NCBI RefSeq assembly: GCF_010500995.1
Contig: NZ_QVMK01000003.1
Span: 1-64,000 of the forward strand
Direction: 5' to 3'
DNA from: Bacteroides sp. 224
Lineage (GTDB): Bacteria; Bacteroidota; Bacteroidia; Bacteroidales; Bacteroidaceae
Length of the DNA: 64,000 bases
The translations under genes were made by a program, and so were the position numbers. Shown in pieces: positions 56,925 to 64,000 of this stretch; position 1 is the first letter of the stretch, and each line of letters begins with the position of its first letter. Below the pieces are notes generated by a model. It saw only the letters and a list, made by a program, of their open reading frames with translations, was not told the origin of the DNA and did no database searches.

Positions 56925-57857
56925 CTAAAAGTTCTCTTTCTCTTGCAAGATTAAGTTCAATCCTATGCTTGTCAGTCCTTTAAAAAGAGACAGCGAATTT
57001 TCATTCGGAAGAAATGTGCATTTATTTTCAATATATTTACTAACAGCTTCTAATTGCAGGGAAATTTTCTCCTTGGGAAAATAGAAAAAATATTGCCATA
57101 GACATTCAAAAGGTATATTTGTAGTAAAATCTAAATCACATATTTTTTCTATACTTATCATTACTTCTTTTTTTTCTTTCATTTGGCATTTAATTGCAGA
57201 TAATAATTTATATAGAATATTCAAATCACATTTATCTACTTGAGCCAAAGATTTCGCATTGGATATATGAAGTAGTATTTTAAAAATAATTCTTTCTGTC
57301 CAAATTCTATATTGATCATCATGGACAAGCTCTGACAATACAAATAATGCAGAATTCACATATGCAATTGGTCGAGGTTTATCTGTTAAACATAAAAAAT
57401 AAAAATCGTATTTTTTCAAAACAATATTTATGAGCATTTCGCGTTTTTCAGAATTAAGTTCATTCATCATTTTAGACTGGAGATACATTCCAAGTATTGA
57501 TATTGGAATTTTAGACTGAGAATCATTTACGTATTTTTCGAATAACAAATTCTCAACATCCGATAATATCTCATCTGGATTCCCTTCTACAAATTTATTT
57601 TTTATCAAATATTGGATAGCCCAAGCAGCACCTGCAACGCCTTGATCAAAACTTATATCTAAAGTTTTATTTAAACAATCAAAAATAGAATCTAACAATT
57701 CGTCAGCAATCTCCAAATACAATTTATTCTGAGAATATCTACCATAATGATAAAAGAATAAAACAACACCCATTTTCCCCTCTAAAAGACCTATTTCCTT
57801 CATATTATATACATTCAATACTAATATGTTTGCTATTTTTTGCAGTATTTCTTTCAT
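56925..57857 (-). CDS. LanC-like protein lacking zinc ligands
   Basis: 310 residues. Repeats of the LanC alpha/alpha-barrel are visible: GLLEGKMGVVLFFYHYGR (~23-40), SFDQGVAGAAWAIQYLIK (~69-86), and LFKGLTSIGLNLILQ near the C-terminus. True LanC cyclases bind zinc through Cys-Cys-His, in WCYG and CHG motifs; neither is present here. It may therefore be a non-catalytic binding protein or do different chemistry. Such LanC-like proteins occur in Bacteroidetes peptide-export clusters. Its start overlaps the stop of the glycosyltransferase by 4 bp. Last gene of the leftward operon. Confidence 0.75.
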   Translation of the reverse strand: MKEILQKIANILVLNVYNMKEIGLLEGKMGVVLFFYHYGRYSQNKLYLEIADELLDSIFDCLNKTLDISFDQGVAGAAWAIQYLIKNKFVEGNPDEILSDVENLLFEKYVNDSQSKIPISILGMYLQSKMMNELNSEKREMLINIVLKKYDFYFLCLTDKPRPIAYVNSALFVLSELVHDDQYRIWTERIIFKILLHISNAKSLAQVDKCDLNILYKLLSAIKCQMKEKKEVMISIEKICDLDFTTNIPFECLWQYFFYFPKEKISLQLEAVSKYIENKCTFLPNENSLSLFKGLTSIGLNLILQEKENF

Positions 57858-59713
57858 TTCTTATTTTTAATAACTTCTCTAAAAAAAGAGATTAATTGTG
57901 GTACATAATAATCAAAGTGAAACAATTCTCTATTTTTCCACATATTACATCCTAAATCCTCATTTTTTTTCTTATTTAAAAGTTGATTTCCTAAATCCTC
58001 ATAATCGTTATAAAACAACCCAACATTCATATCCCTTACTTTTTCTTGTGTACTTACAATATGACCTGAATTATCTCGAAGAATTACAGGTAGGCCTGCT
58101 ACCGCATATGTGCTCATTCTAGCTGGAATATTTAAATCATCCCATGAAGCTTGAGCAATATCTCCTTTATTCGAACTTGACAAACTATGTAACCATCCCG
58201 CATCATATTTTGAAAATTCTTGCAGCCATGCATCTGGAGGACAATGGGGGTGTAAATGGAAATGCTCAGGGGCAGCTTCTTTCATTTGATTAAAAGTTAC
58301 TTGCCTTGCAGACAAGTAATTTTCATTATAAACATGTATATGAATTCCTCTTTCAATAAAAAATGTCCAAACCCTTAAATCAACACCAATTATACGTCCT
58401 GCAATTACTGTATGCACTTCTCCATCAATCTCTGACAGTTTTACTGATTGCTTTCCTGCAAATATTTCCTTCTTAGGCAAATCTCCATCTAAAATGAAAG
58501 ATATTCCTTGTCCTGCTGGAATGAATTGTTCATACCATCTTTTTGCTATCTCATTTATAAATATTTTTCCATCAGAATATGTATACAAATACAATAGTTC
58601 TTTCCATAATCCACTTTTTAGACACATTGAAGGTCCTTCTTTGAAATGCCACACAAAAGGAATATTTCGAAATTTTCGTAAAACCATATATGCAAGTGGA
58701 ACAGCAGTGTAGTTTAATAAACCATATATTATATCTGGTTTTATTTCTTCGATTTTCTCCTCCCATTTGTCAAATGGAATATTTGTAACATTCCCAAATG
58801 GCAAAGGTCCCACTGTATTAAAAGAATAGTTGGGTCTTTGTATCCATAATCCATATAATTTATGTCCTGCTTCCTCTAATGCATACATCCTTTCTGGATT
58901 ATAAGCCAATTCTCCAACTAATAAAATTTTAAGAGATCGTCGTTCTACATCATTTACTTGTTTTTTCCTATAGTTCTCATACAACTTTTTTTCATCTATA
59001 AATTTTTCAGATGATATCCTCATTTTAATAGGATTTTCCACATTATAATATACTCTATAGTAATTCAGTCCGCCCCCTTGATCCTCGCTTATTATTTTAT
59101 GCCTTTGATTAGGATGATCTGTCCAAAAGCTTGTAATTTGCTTAGTTGGAAGAAAACTTCCTTTCGTTGACAACTTTTCCCAAAACATTGCAAATAAATC
59201 CTCTGTCACCCATTCACTGCGCTCCAACCACCTATCATTTGTTTTTCTATGTAGAACTTGAATCATCTGCAAACAATACCCTTTACGTATATAATATGAC
59301 TCTTTTGGTTGCAAAAAACCACTCATAGTATCCAAGGATTGGTACATAATACCAGAATAGACTAAAATAATATTATCATATTTTTTAAGTTTATCCATCA
59401 TTGCCTGTAAATGATCTTTAAAAAAATAATCATCTGACGGAAGATATGCAATATATTCATATTGAGCTATATTCAAAGCTCGATTTACAGAAAATCCAAG
59501 TCCCTCATTCTTTTCATTTTCTACATATTTAATTCGCGAATCAAGCAAATAATCTTTAATATATAGTTTAGTATCATCAGTACAACCATCATTTATTATA
59601 ATAAGTTCCCACTTTTCATATGTTTGATTAAATAAGCTCAAGATGGCCCTTCTTATAAAAGATGCTTGATTATATGTTGGCATTATTACTGATATTCCCG
59701 ACATTTTTTTCAT
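57854..59713 (-). CDS. Two-domain glycosyltransferase (GT2 plus GT-B)
   Basis: The start at ATG 59713 overlaps the GT32a stop by 4 bp; the longer frame begins at TTG. 619 residues. N-terminal GT-A family 2 domain: ISVIMPTYNQASFIRRAI, NDGCTDDT and the DXD-like YLPSDDYFFKD (Asp94/Asp95). From ~262 a GT-B, GT4-like domain begins (LKILLVGELAYNPERM, ADIIYGLLNYTAVPL variant, AGLPVILRDNSGHIVS). Such fusions can add two sugars in sequence. Acceptor unknown; operon context suggests a protein or peptide acceptor, or a surface glycan. Confidence 0.85.
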   Translation of the reverse strand: MKKMSGISVIMPTYNQASFIRRAILSLFNQTYEKWELIIINDGCTDDTKLYIKDYLLDSRIKYVENEKNEGLGFSVNRALNIAQYEYIAYLPSDDYFFKDHLQAMMDKLKKYDNIILVYSGIMYQSLDTMSGFLQPKESYYIRKGYCLQMIQVLHRKTNDRWLERSEWVTEDLFAMFWEKLSTKGSFLPTKQITSFWTDHPNQRHKIISEDQGGGLNYYRVYYNVENPIKMRISSEKFIDEKKLYENYRKKQVNDVERRSLKILLVGELAYNPERMYALEEAGHKLYGLWIQRPNYSFNTVGPLPFGNVTNIPFDKWEEKIEEIKPDIIYGLLNYTAVPLAYMVLRKFRNIPFVWHFKEGPSMCLKSGLWKELLYLYTYSDGKIFINEIAKRWYEQFIPAGQGISFILDGDLPKKEIFAGKQSVKLSEIDGEVHTVIAGRIIGVDLRVWTFFIERGIHIHVYNENYLSARQVTFNQMKEAAPEHFHLHPHCPPDAWLQEFSKYDAGWLHSLSSSNKGDIAQASWDDLNIPARMSTYAVAGLPVILRDNSGHIVSTQEKVRDMNVGLFYNDYEDLGNQLLNKKKNEDLGCNMWKNRELFHFDYYVPQLISFFREVIKNKK

Positions 59714-60447
59714 GTTTCTTTTGATGGAATCCAAGCTCCTAAAAAGTAGTGTACTGCATATGCTTTTCTCAAGCTGGATTCCAAATCTAAATTAATAATA
59801 TTATTTCGGTATAAACGTGATTGGATAAAATCAAAAGGGCTAACAAATTCAGGAGGAATTAAATGCACTTGCGACATCTCCTCTTTTGTCAGATTTTTAT
59901 ATACCTTATTTATAACAAATGGCCCTGTAGTCTCAAATACAGTTTGAGCTTTATTCTCACATCTCTTACTAATGTTTTTTTCTGAAAAAACTTCTGTTAT
60001 TATTTTCTTCATAAAAAAATGATTGGGAGTAGACAAGATCAAGGCATTGTTGAATGTAAAAGATTTCACTCCTGTATTCCTATAATGAGAAATAGGTTCT
60101 TGTGAAAAACAACAAGTTTTATCCAAAAGCAATGGGTCTAAAGGCTGTATAGATTCATAGTCAAAATCTACATACATCCCCCCCATCTGATTTAAAATCA
60201 AATACCTAATAGCATCCCATCTCTGAATATTATATTGGAATTTATTGTATCTTTCCCAATATTCAGGATAGTTCTCTATAATGAATTTATTCATTCGTTC
60301 GTTATCCCAAAATTCATATTTCCAATCAGGATAATCATGCTTCCAAGTTTTACTCAAAATCTCAAAATATTGAGGCAAGGGTTCTTCTACACCAGACCAA
60401 ATCTGATGAATTATAAGAGGTATTTTTACATTATCTGGATTATTCAT
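59710..60447 (-). CDS. GT32-like glycosyltransferase (copy a)
   Basis: 245 residues. IPLIIHQIWSG, then YEFWDNERMNKFIIENYP and RWDAIRYLILNQMGGMYVDF-DYES with the DXD at Asp94/Asp96 are the signature of the OCH1/capsule-type sugar transferases (GT32). No signal peptide or membrane helix, so cytoplasmic. Closely related to the protein at 62779 (same length, same motif positions), so a duplication. Three bases separate it from the erythromycin-esterase-like gene. Confidence 0.88.
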   Translation of the reverse strand: MNNPDNVKIPLIIHQIWSGVEEPLPQYFEILSKTWKHDYPDWKYEFWDNERMNKFIIENYPEYWERYNKFQYNIQRWDAIRYLILNQMGGMYVDFDYESIQPLDPLLLDKTCCFSQEPISHYRNTGVKSFTFNNALILSTPNHFFMKKIITEVFSEKNISKRCENKAQTVFETTGPFVINKVYKNLTKEEMSQVHLIPPEFVSPFDFIQSRLYRNNIINLDLESSLRKAYAVHYFLGAWIPSKET

Positions 60448-60450
60448 GTT

Positions 60451-62208
60451 TTACTGTTTTACATATCTCATCATATAAGACACTGGATTATCTTCAACAT
60501 TTTTCAGAGGTTCGCTCTCTTTAATGAGAACATATCCATCAAAATGCTCTTTTAGACAAATAAACACTTCTTTTCTTCTATTACAACTATTCCTTCCCAT
60601 CTGATTTAGCAATACAATACCCCTCCCTATACGCGCAGATGGGTAATAAAAATAATCCATGCCAAACTTTGTGGATACACTTTCAAAACTTTGAGGCAAA
60701 GGTTTAGGCAATGGACACACCATCGAATAATCACTTGTTTGATCGCACTCATTATCTGTATATACTCCTTCTACCACTTGGAAGCTAACTACAAAATATT
60801 TCTCTTTATACCAATCATTCAAAAAATACCCCATTGGAAACCAACCATTACCAATAATCGTTTTTTTTGCCAAATGTCCTGAATGAGCATGAAGAAGAAC
60901 TTTTTCTCCATCTTTCAAAAATATTCTCATAGTATTCTTTACTCTATCTGCCATATTAAAATCACGAGTTTTTTTATCGTGATCAAAAATGACAGAATCT
61001 TCACGCGGAATATTTTTTTGTAGCATAAAAAGAAGATACTCGAAAGATTCTATGCCCAATTTTTCTTTCAGATGCACATCTGATCTTGTTTGCTTCAATA
61101 ATTCGTCAAATTTCTTTCCTTTTATTAGCTCTAAATAAGAGGATGCAGCATCTTTATTTATCAAAACTGAATAATATTGATGTAGAGCAAATTGCGAAAT
61201 AGGCATTTCATCAAATCCCCCAAAATGCACTTTGTGATCATGAGTCTGATTATAGGTCCTTATCCATATCAACAATTCCACAATTAATGTATAGTCATGA
61301 AAAAAACATCTTGCATCTTGCTCTATTTTGTTTATATAATCCTCAGAAGTAAAGCCCTGTGCATATAAATCATATTTTAACAACATATCAGAAGGCAATT
61401 CGAATAACACAAGTCTCACATTAGACTTTTCAATTAAACTCTTTATTAAACTATAAATAGATTGCTTTATAGTATAGCTTCCATGTGTACACTCTCCTAA
61501 TGCCACTATTTGCTTTTCCACATCTTGCCCTGAAAATACCGAAAACAGAGTTTCATCATTTTCAGATAAAGGTATAATATATTCTTCCTTAAAGCTTTCA
61601 TTTACCTCTTCAGCAATCTGTTTATCTATAGCAAAAACGCTTTTCTTCCCAATATCTTTCCCTGCAATTTTTATACTTATTTTATCTAGCCATATATCTT
61701 GCTCCAACTGATCATTCCCATAATAGTTTATATTTATTTCTATAGCCTTCTCGCTACTAAGTTTAAATGACAAGACGTTCTCGCTCCATTCACCATTATT
61801 TAATGATACAGAATCTTCGAATAGCACCTGTTCGCGCTGATCGAAGCCCCTAACTACCAAAAAAGCATTGCCTGAAATGTTCATCCTTGCGCGAAGAGAA
61901 ACTATGCAATTTGCCTCTTTTTTATATGAAGGTAATACAACTATTTGCATTAAAGAAAATGTTGTATACATATCTGATTTAACAGACTTATATTTTTTAA
62001 GTGAAGAAGATAGCTTAAGCGGATATTTCCCATTAACTTGAATTGTACTATCTATTGATAATGAAGTGAACTTACCAAATTTCCCCGGCCACCCCCATGA
62101 GCAATTATTAAATTTACGGAATTCTAAATCATACTTTTCGGAGAATGACTGAGCTTCCATTTTCAAACATATGGAAAGACATAACAAAAGGAGTAAGGTA
62201 TTTTTCAT
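60451..62208 (-). CDS. Secreted erythromycin-esterase-like enzyme
   Basis: 585 residues with a signal peptide ending KMEAQ. Residues ~25-190 form a jelly-roll carbohydrate-binding-like domain (VVRGFDQREQVLFEDSVSLN). Residues ~220-580 match the erythromycin esterase/EreA family: VALGECTHGSY (Glu239, His242), RLVLFELPSD, RDFNMADRV and LLHAHSGHLAKK (His440-His445). The GEATHG and AHNGH motifs of EreA are varied but catalytic residues are kept. As a periplasmic member in a glycosylation/export operon, it more likely acts on the exported product than on macrolides. Confidence 0.82.
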   Translation of the reverse strand: MKNTLLLLLCLSICLKMEAQSFSEKYDLEFRKFNNCSWGWPGKFGKFTSLSIDSTIQVNGKYPLKLSSSLKKYKSVKSDMYTTFSLMQIVVLPSYKKEANCIVSLRARMNISGNAFLVVRGFDQREQVLFEDSVSLNNGEWSENVLSFKLSSEKAIEININYYGNDQLEQDIWLDKISIKIAGKDIGKKSVFAIDKQIAEEVNESFKEEYIIPLSENDETLFSVFSGQDVEKQIVALGECTHGSYTIKQSIYSLIKSLIEKSNVRLVLFELPSDMLLKYDLYAQGFTSEDYINKIEQDARCFFHDYTLIVELLIWIRTYNQTHDHKVHFGGFDEMPISQFALHQYYSVLINKDAASSYLELIKGKKFDELLKQTRSDVHLKEKLGIESFEYLLFMLQKNIPREDSVIFDHDKKTRDFNMADRVKNTMRIFLKDGEKVLLHAHSGHLAKKTIIGNGWFPMGYFLNDWYKEKYFVVSFQVVEGVYTDNECDQTSDYSMVCPLPKPLPQSFESVSTKFGMDYFYYPSARIGRGIVLLNQMGRNSCNRRKEVFICLKEHFDGYVLIKESEPLKNVEDNPVSYMMRYVKQ

Positions 62209-62272
62209 AATAATATATAATGAACTATAGAAAGGTGTAAACTCCGTACAACCTTCCTATATCATTGAAATT

Positions 62273-62728
62273 TTAACGAAATACGCCATAAATATTGGAA
62301 TCATTCTGACTGATTGCACCATAAACTTCTCGCTGAGCATCGTAATAATGATAATAACCATCGGCTGATGCATACAAGAAATTAACAGCATGTCCCCCTA
62401 TTAACATTGTTCCAGGGTATTCTTGTGAATATAGATGAGATGAAGTACTCATTCCAAATTGTTCAAATAGCCACTCTGTGTCTGAATAGGCTACTCCCAT
62501 CACACCAACGTAAGCATAAGCACTTTTAGAATCCATTGACCAACCATTTTTTTCTTTAAGATAATCTGCATAAAGTTGCTGAATATCCTGAACAGAATAA
62601 CCTGTAGATCCAGCAATAGCCATAAACAAACAATCACCATCAAGAATTCCTGCACTACCGCCCAAAACTTTTCTTTGCATAGATTGATCTAATGTTGAGT
62701 AATTTTTTTCAAGGAAATCAATAGACAT
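62273..62728 (-). CDS. Double-glycine-leader protein with papain-like core
   Basis: 151 residues. The N-terminus (MSIDFLEKNYSTLDQSMQRK, then VLGG) is a 24-residue double-glycine leader, the kind cleaved by C39-peptidase exporters such as the one starting at 63724. The mature part begins SAGILDGDCLFMAIAG, resembling the OTU-type D-G-D-C-L-F motif with Cys33, and continues to GGHAVNFLYASADGYYHYYD with His113 and Asp130 in the order and spacing of a papain-like triad. There is only one Cys, so it is not a typical lanthipeptide. Most likely an exported cysteine peptidase-like effector or inhibitor; unproven. Confidence 0.75.
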   Translation of the reverse strand: MSIDFLEKNYSTLDQSMQRKVLGGSAGILDGDCLFMAIAGSTGYSVQDIQQLYADYLKEKNGWSMDSKSAYAYVGVMGVAYSDTEWLFEQFGMSTSSHLYSQEYPGTMLIGGHAVNFLYASADGYYHYYDAQREVYGAISQNDSNIYGVFR

Positions 62729-62778
62729 TTTTTTTTAATTTTTTCATGCGGAAATTATTTTAAATTAAACATATAGAG

Positions 62779-63537
62779 CTATTTAAGCTCAAATTTTATT
62801 GTATCACAGAATTCGTTATCTCTCCATGCATTATTGAAATAATGTAATGCAAAAGCATTTTTCAGTTGGTTTTCTAAGTAGTAGCTTGTGTTACCAGCTA
62901 CAATAGCACGAGATTGAAAAGAATCATATGGAGTAACTCTTTCAGAAGGAATAAGGTATACTCCTTCTTTTTCGTCTTCTCTTAAAGATTGATATAAATC
63001 AATTAGCATAAAAGGTCCCGTTGTATTCATTATACAATCTTCTTTAGGAGTAATAGGATATTTGATACTTTTTTCTGAAAAAACATATTCCAATATCTTT
63101 TTTATAAACGGATGTTCAGGGGCAGAAACCATTAATGCATTGTTAAACATTATTTCTTTATTAAAAAAAGCATATTGGTGTTCTGGCTCTAAAGCAAAAC
63201 AGCAAGTTTTATCTTTAATCAATGAATCCATGGGTTGTATAGACTCATAGTCAAAATCAACATACATACCTCCAATTTTGTCTAATATTAAGTATCTAAT
63301 GGCATCCCAACGTTGAATATTGTAATAAAACTCATTGTATCTTTTCCAGAATTTAGGGTAGTACTCTATTACAAATCTATTCATACGTTCATTATCCCAA
63401 AATTCATAACTCCATGTTGGATGATTATATTTCCAAGTCTCACCTAATACTTGAAAATAGGCGGGAAGTGGTTCATCAATACCCGCCCATATTTGATGAA
63501 TAATTTTAGGTACTTTTTGGCTACATTCATTTTTCAT
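62779..63537 (-). CDS. GT32-like glycosyltransferase (copy b)
   Basis: 252 residues, paralogous to copy a at 59710: KIIHQIWAGIDEPLPAYF, FWDNERMNRFVIEYYP, RWDAIRYLILDKIGGMYVDF with DXD at Asp94/Asp96. The two share long blocks at the same positions, so they arose by duplication and may act on different acceptor sites or sugars. First gene of the leftward operon; 50 bp lie between its stop and the double-glycine gene. Confidence 0.88.
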   Translation of the reverse strand: MKNECSQKVPKIIHQIWAGIDEPLPAYFQVLGETWKYNHPTWSYEFWDNERMNRFVIEYYPKFWKRYNEFYYNIQRWDAIRYLILDKIGGMYVDFDYESIQPMDSLIKDKTCCFALEPEHQYAFFNKEIMFNNALMVSAPEHPFIKKILEYVFSEKSIKYPITPKEDCIMNTTGPFMLIDLYQSLREDEKEGVYLIPSERVTPYDSFQSRAIVAGNTSYYLENQLKNAFALHYFNNAWRDNEFCDTIKFELK

Positions 63538-63657
63538 ATTATTAAATCAATTTCCTTAAATAATAATACTATATTATTCTTCATTACATTAATATTAATT
63601 TATAAGATACTAATTATGAGACAAAAATGTATTTGATCAAATTTTAATCGTATACTT

Positions 63658-63689
63658 TTTGCAAATTAAAATTAAAAATATACTATTTG
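63658..63689 (+). promoter_or_regulatory. Candidate promoter of the C39 ABC exporter
   Basis: TTTG (63658-63661), 19 bp, then TACTATTTG (63681-63689), which fits the Bacteroides consensus with one extra base. The start codon is 34 bp downstream. The 186-bp gap between the divergent genes is very AT-rich and probably also holds the leftward promoter. Confidence 0.4.
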
Positions 63690-63723
63690 CAAGAGTTTAC
63701 AAATTTATTTAATTAAAAATTGT

Positions 63724-64000
63724 ATGATCATTAAAAATTTTCCTCATGAATTTCAAATGGATGCCAAAGACTGCGGCCCTGCCTGCATCAAAATTATTGC
63801 GAAATACTATGGAAAATACTACTCATTGCAATACCTACGCGATCTGTGCGGAATCACCCGAGAAGGTGTTTCTTTGTTAGATATAAGTTATGCTGCCGAC
63901 AAAATTGGCTTGCGATCTATCTCAGTAAAAGTAACAATTGATGATCTTGTCAGCAGAGTGATACTTCCCGCTATTATCCATTGGGATAACAACCATTTTA
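63724..64000 (+). CDS. C39 peptidase ABC exporter, 5' part (cut by window end)
   Basis: ATG at 63724; 92 codons are visible and the frame is still open at the end. The sequence FQMDAKDCGPACIKIIAKYYG holds the catalytic Cys17, and ILPAIIHWDNNHF ends with the expected His91 of the C39 domain. These peptidase-containing transporters cleave double-glycine leaders during export; membrane and ATPase domains should follow. It diverges from the operon that encodes a double-glycine protein, its obvious substrate. Confidence 0.92.
   Translation, partial: MIIKNFPHEFQMDAKDCGPACIKIIAKYYGKYYSLQYLRDLCGITREGVSLLDISYAADKIGLRSISVKVTIDDLVSRVILPAIIHWDNNHF

Noticed and set aside
59714..59734. TTG start for the two-domain glycosyltransferase
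   Set aside because: ATG 59713 gives the usual ATGA overlap with the preceding gene, seen repeatedly in this window.
60451..62208. Macrolide resistance gene
   Set aside because: The EreA motifs are varied, the protein is secreted and the neighbours belong to glycosylation/export, so resistance is not a supported call.
62273..62728. Lanthipeptide precursor
   Set aside because: Only one Cys, a folded-domain-like core of 127 residues and no LanB in the window; the LanC-like protein lacks zinc ligands.

Overview
The window looks like a chromosomal segment of a member of the Bacteroidales, most likely Bacteroides or a close relative. The evidence is the gene content (topoisomerase IV ParC/ParE of the Bacteroidetes type, dimeric eukaryote-like glycyl-tRNA synthetase, a hybrid two-component regulator, fimbrillin/GLUG lipoprotein, rSAM/lipoprotein pair), many short signal peptides with lipoboxes, and promoter-like boxes of the Bacteroides form (TTTG, about 20 bp, TAnnTTTG). 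No database search was possible; all names are from reading the proteins.

Layout. 1-500: remnant of a transposase beside a tRNA-Leu gene. 0.5-9.8 kb: a secreted S41 protease with a beta-barrel partner, parC, a fimbrillin-like lipoprotein, glyS, an FKBP lipoprotein and a periplasmic carbonic anhydrase. 9.9-12.2 kb: three secreted proteins of unknown role, one with MORN repeats. 12.2-12.85 kb: a repeat-rich gap. 12.85-15.65 kb: a LytS/LytTR-type two-component pair. 15.7-16.25 kb: a cluster of hairpins. 16.3-24 kb: an unknown secreted protein, a radical SAM/lipoprotein pair, and an Hsp90 paralogue between a TPR-like and a Sel1-repeat protein. 24.1-32.6 kb: a probable cell-wall-sugar salvage region (MurK-like kinase, MurT/NagX-like membrane protein, AmpG-like permease, then SpoIID/LytB, DUF4922 and a glycosyltransferase with 4-bp overlaps). 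32.6-47.4 kb: housekeeping genes (hydrolase, YiaA, asd, antiporter, tcdA, lolD, AAA-ATPase, Ca exchanger, parE, coaD, C-terminal processing protease). 47.4-55.7 kb: PAP2 phosphatase, AraC regulator, then a pectin (rhamnogalacturonan) unit: PL11 lyase, L-rhamnose mutarotase and a 1418-residue hybrid sensor-regulator. 55.7-56.9 kb: an amidase/lipoprotein cassette cut off by what looks like a mobile-element scar.

56.9-64.0 kb is the most interesting part: an AT-rich six-gene operon read leftward, and diverging from it the start of a C39-peptidase ABC exporter. The operon encodes two closely related GT32-like glycosyltransferases, a small protein with a double-glycine leader whose mature part resembles a papain-like cysteine peptidase, a secreted erythromycin-esterase-like enzyme, a two-domain glycosyltransferase and a LanC-like protein that lacks the zinc ligands. 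I infer a dedicated export system for a (possibly glycosylated) peptidase-like effector; the window ends inside the exporter.

Two intergenic regions (12.5-12.8 kb and 40.9-41.2 kb) share an unusual composite architecture: a 22-bp-period array, then an inverted pair of short arms, then a tandem doublet of the same arm. The sequences differ between the two loci but the plan is the same.
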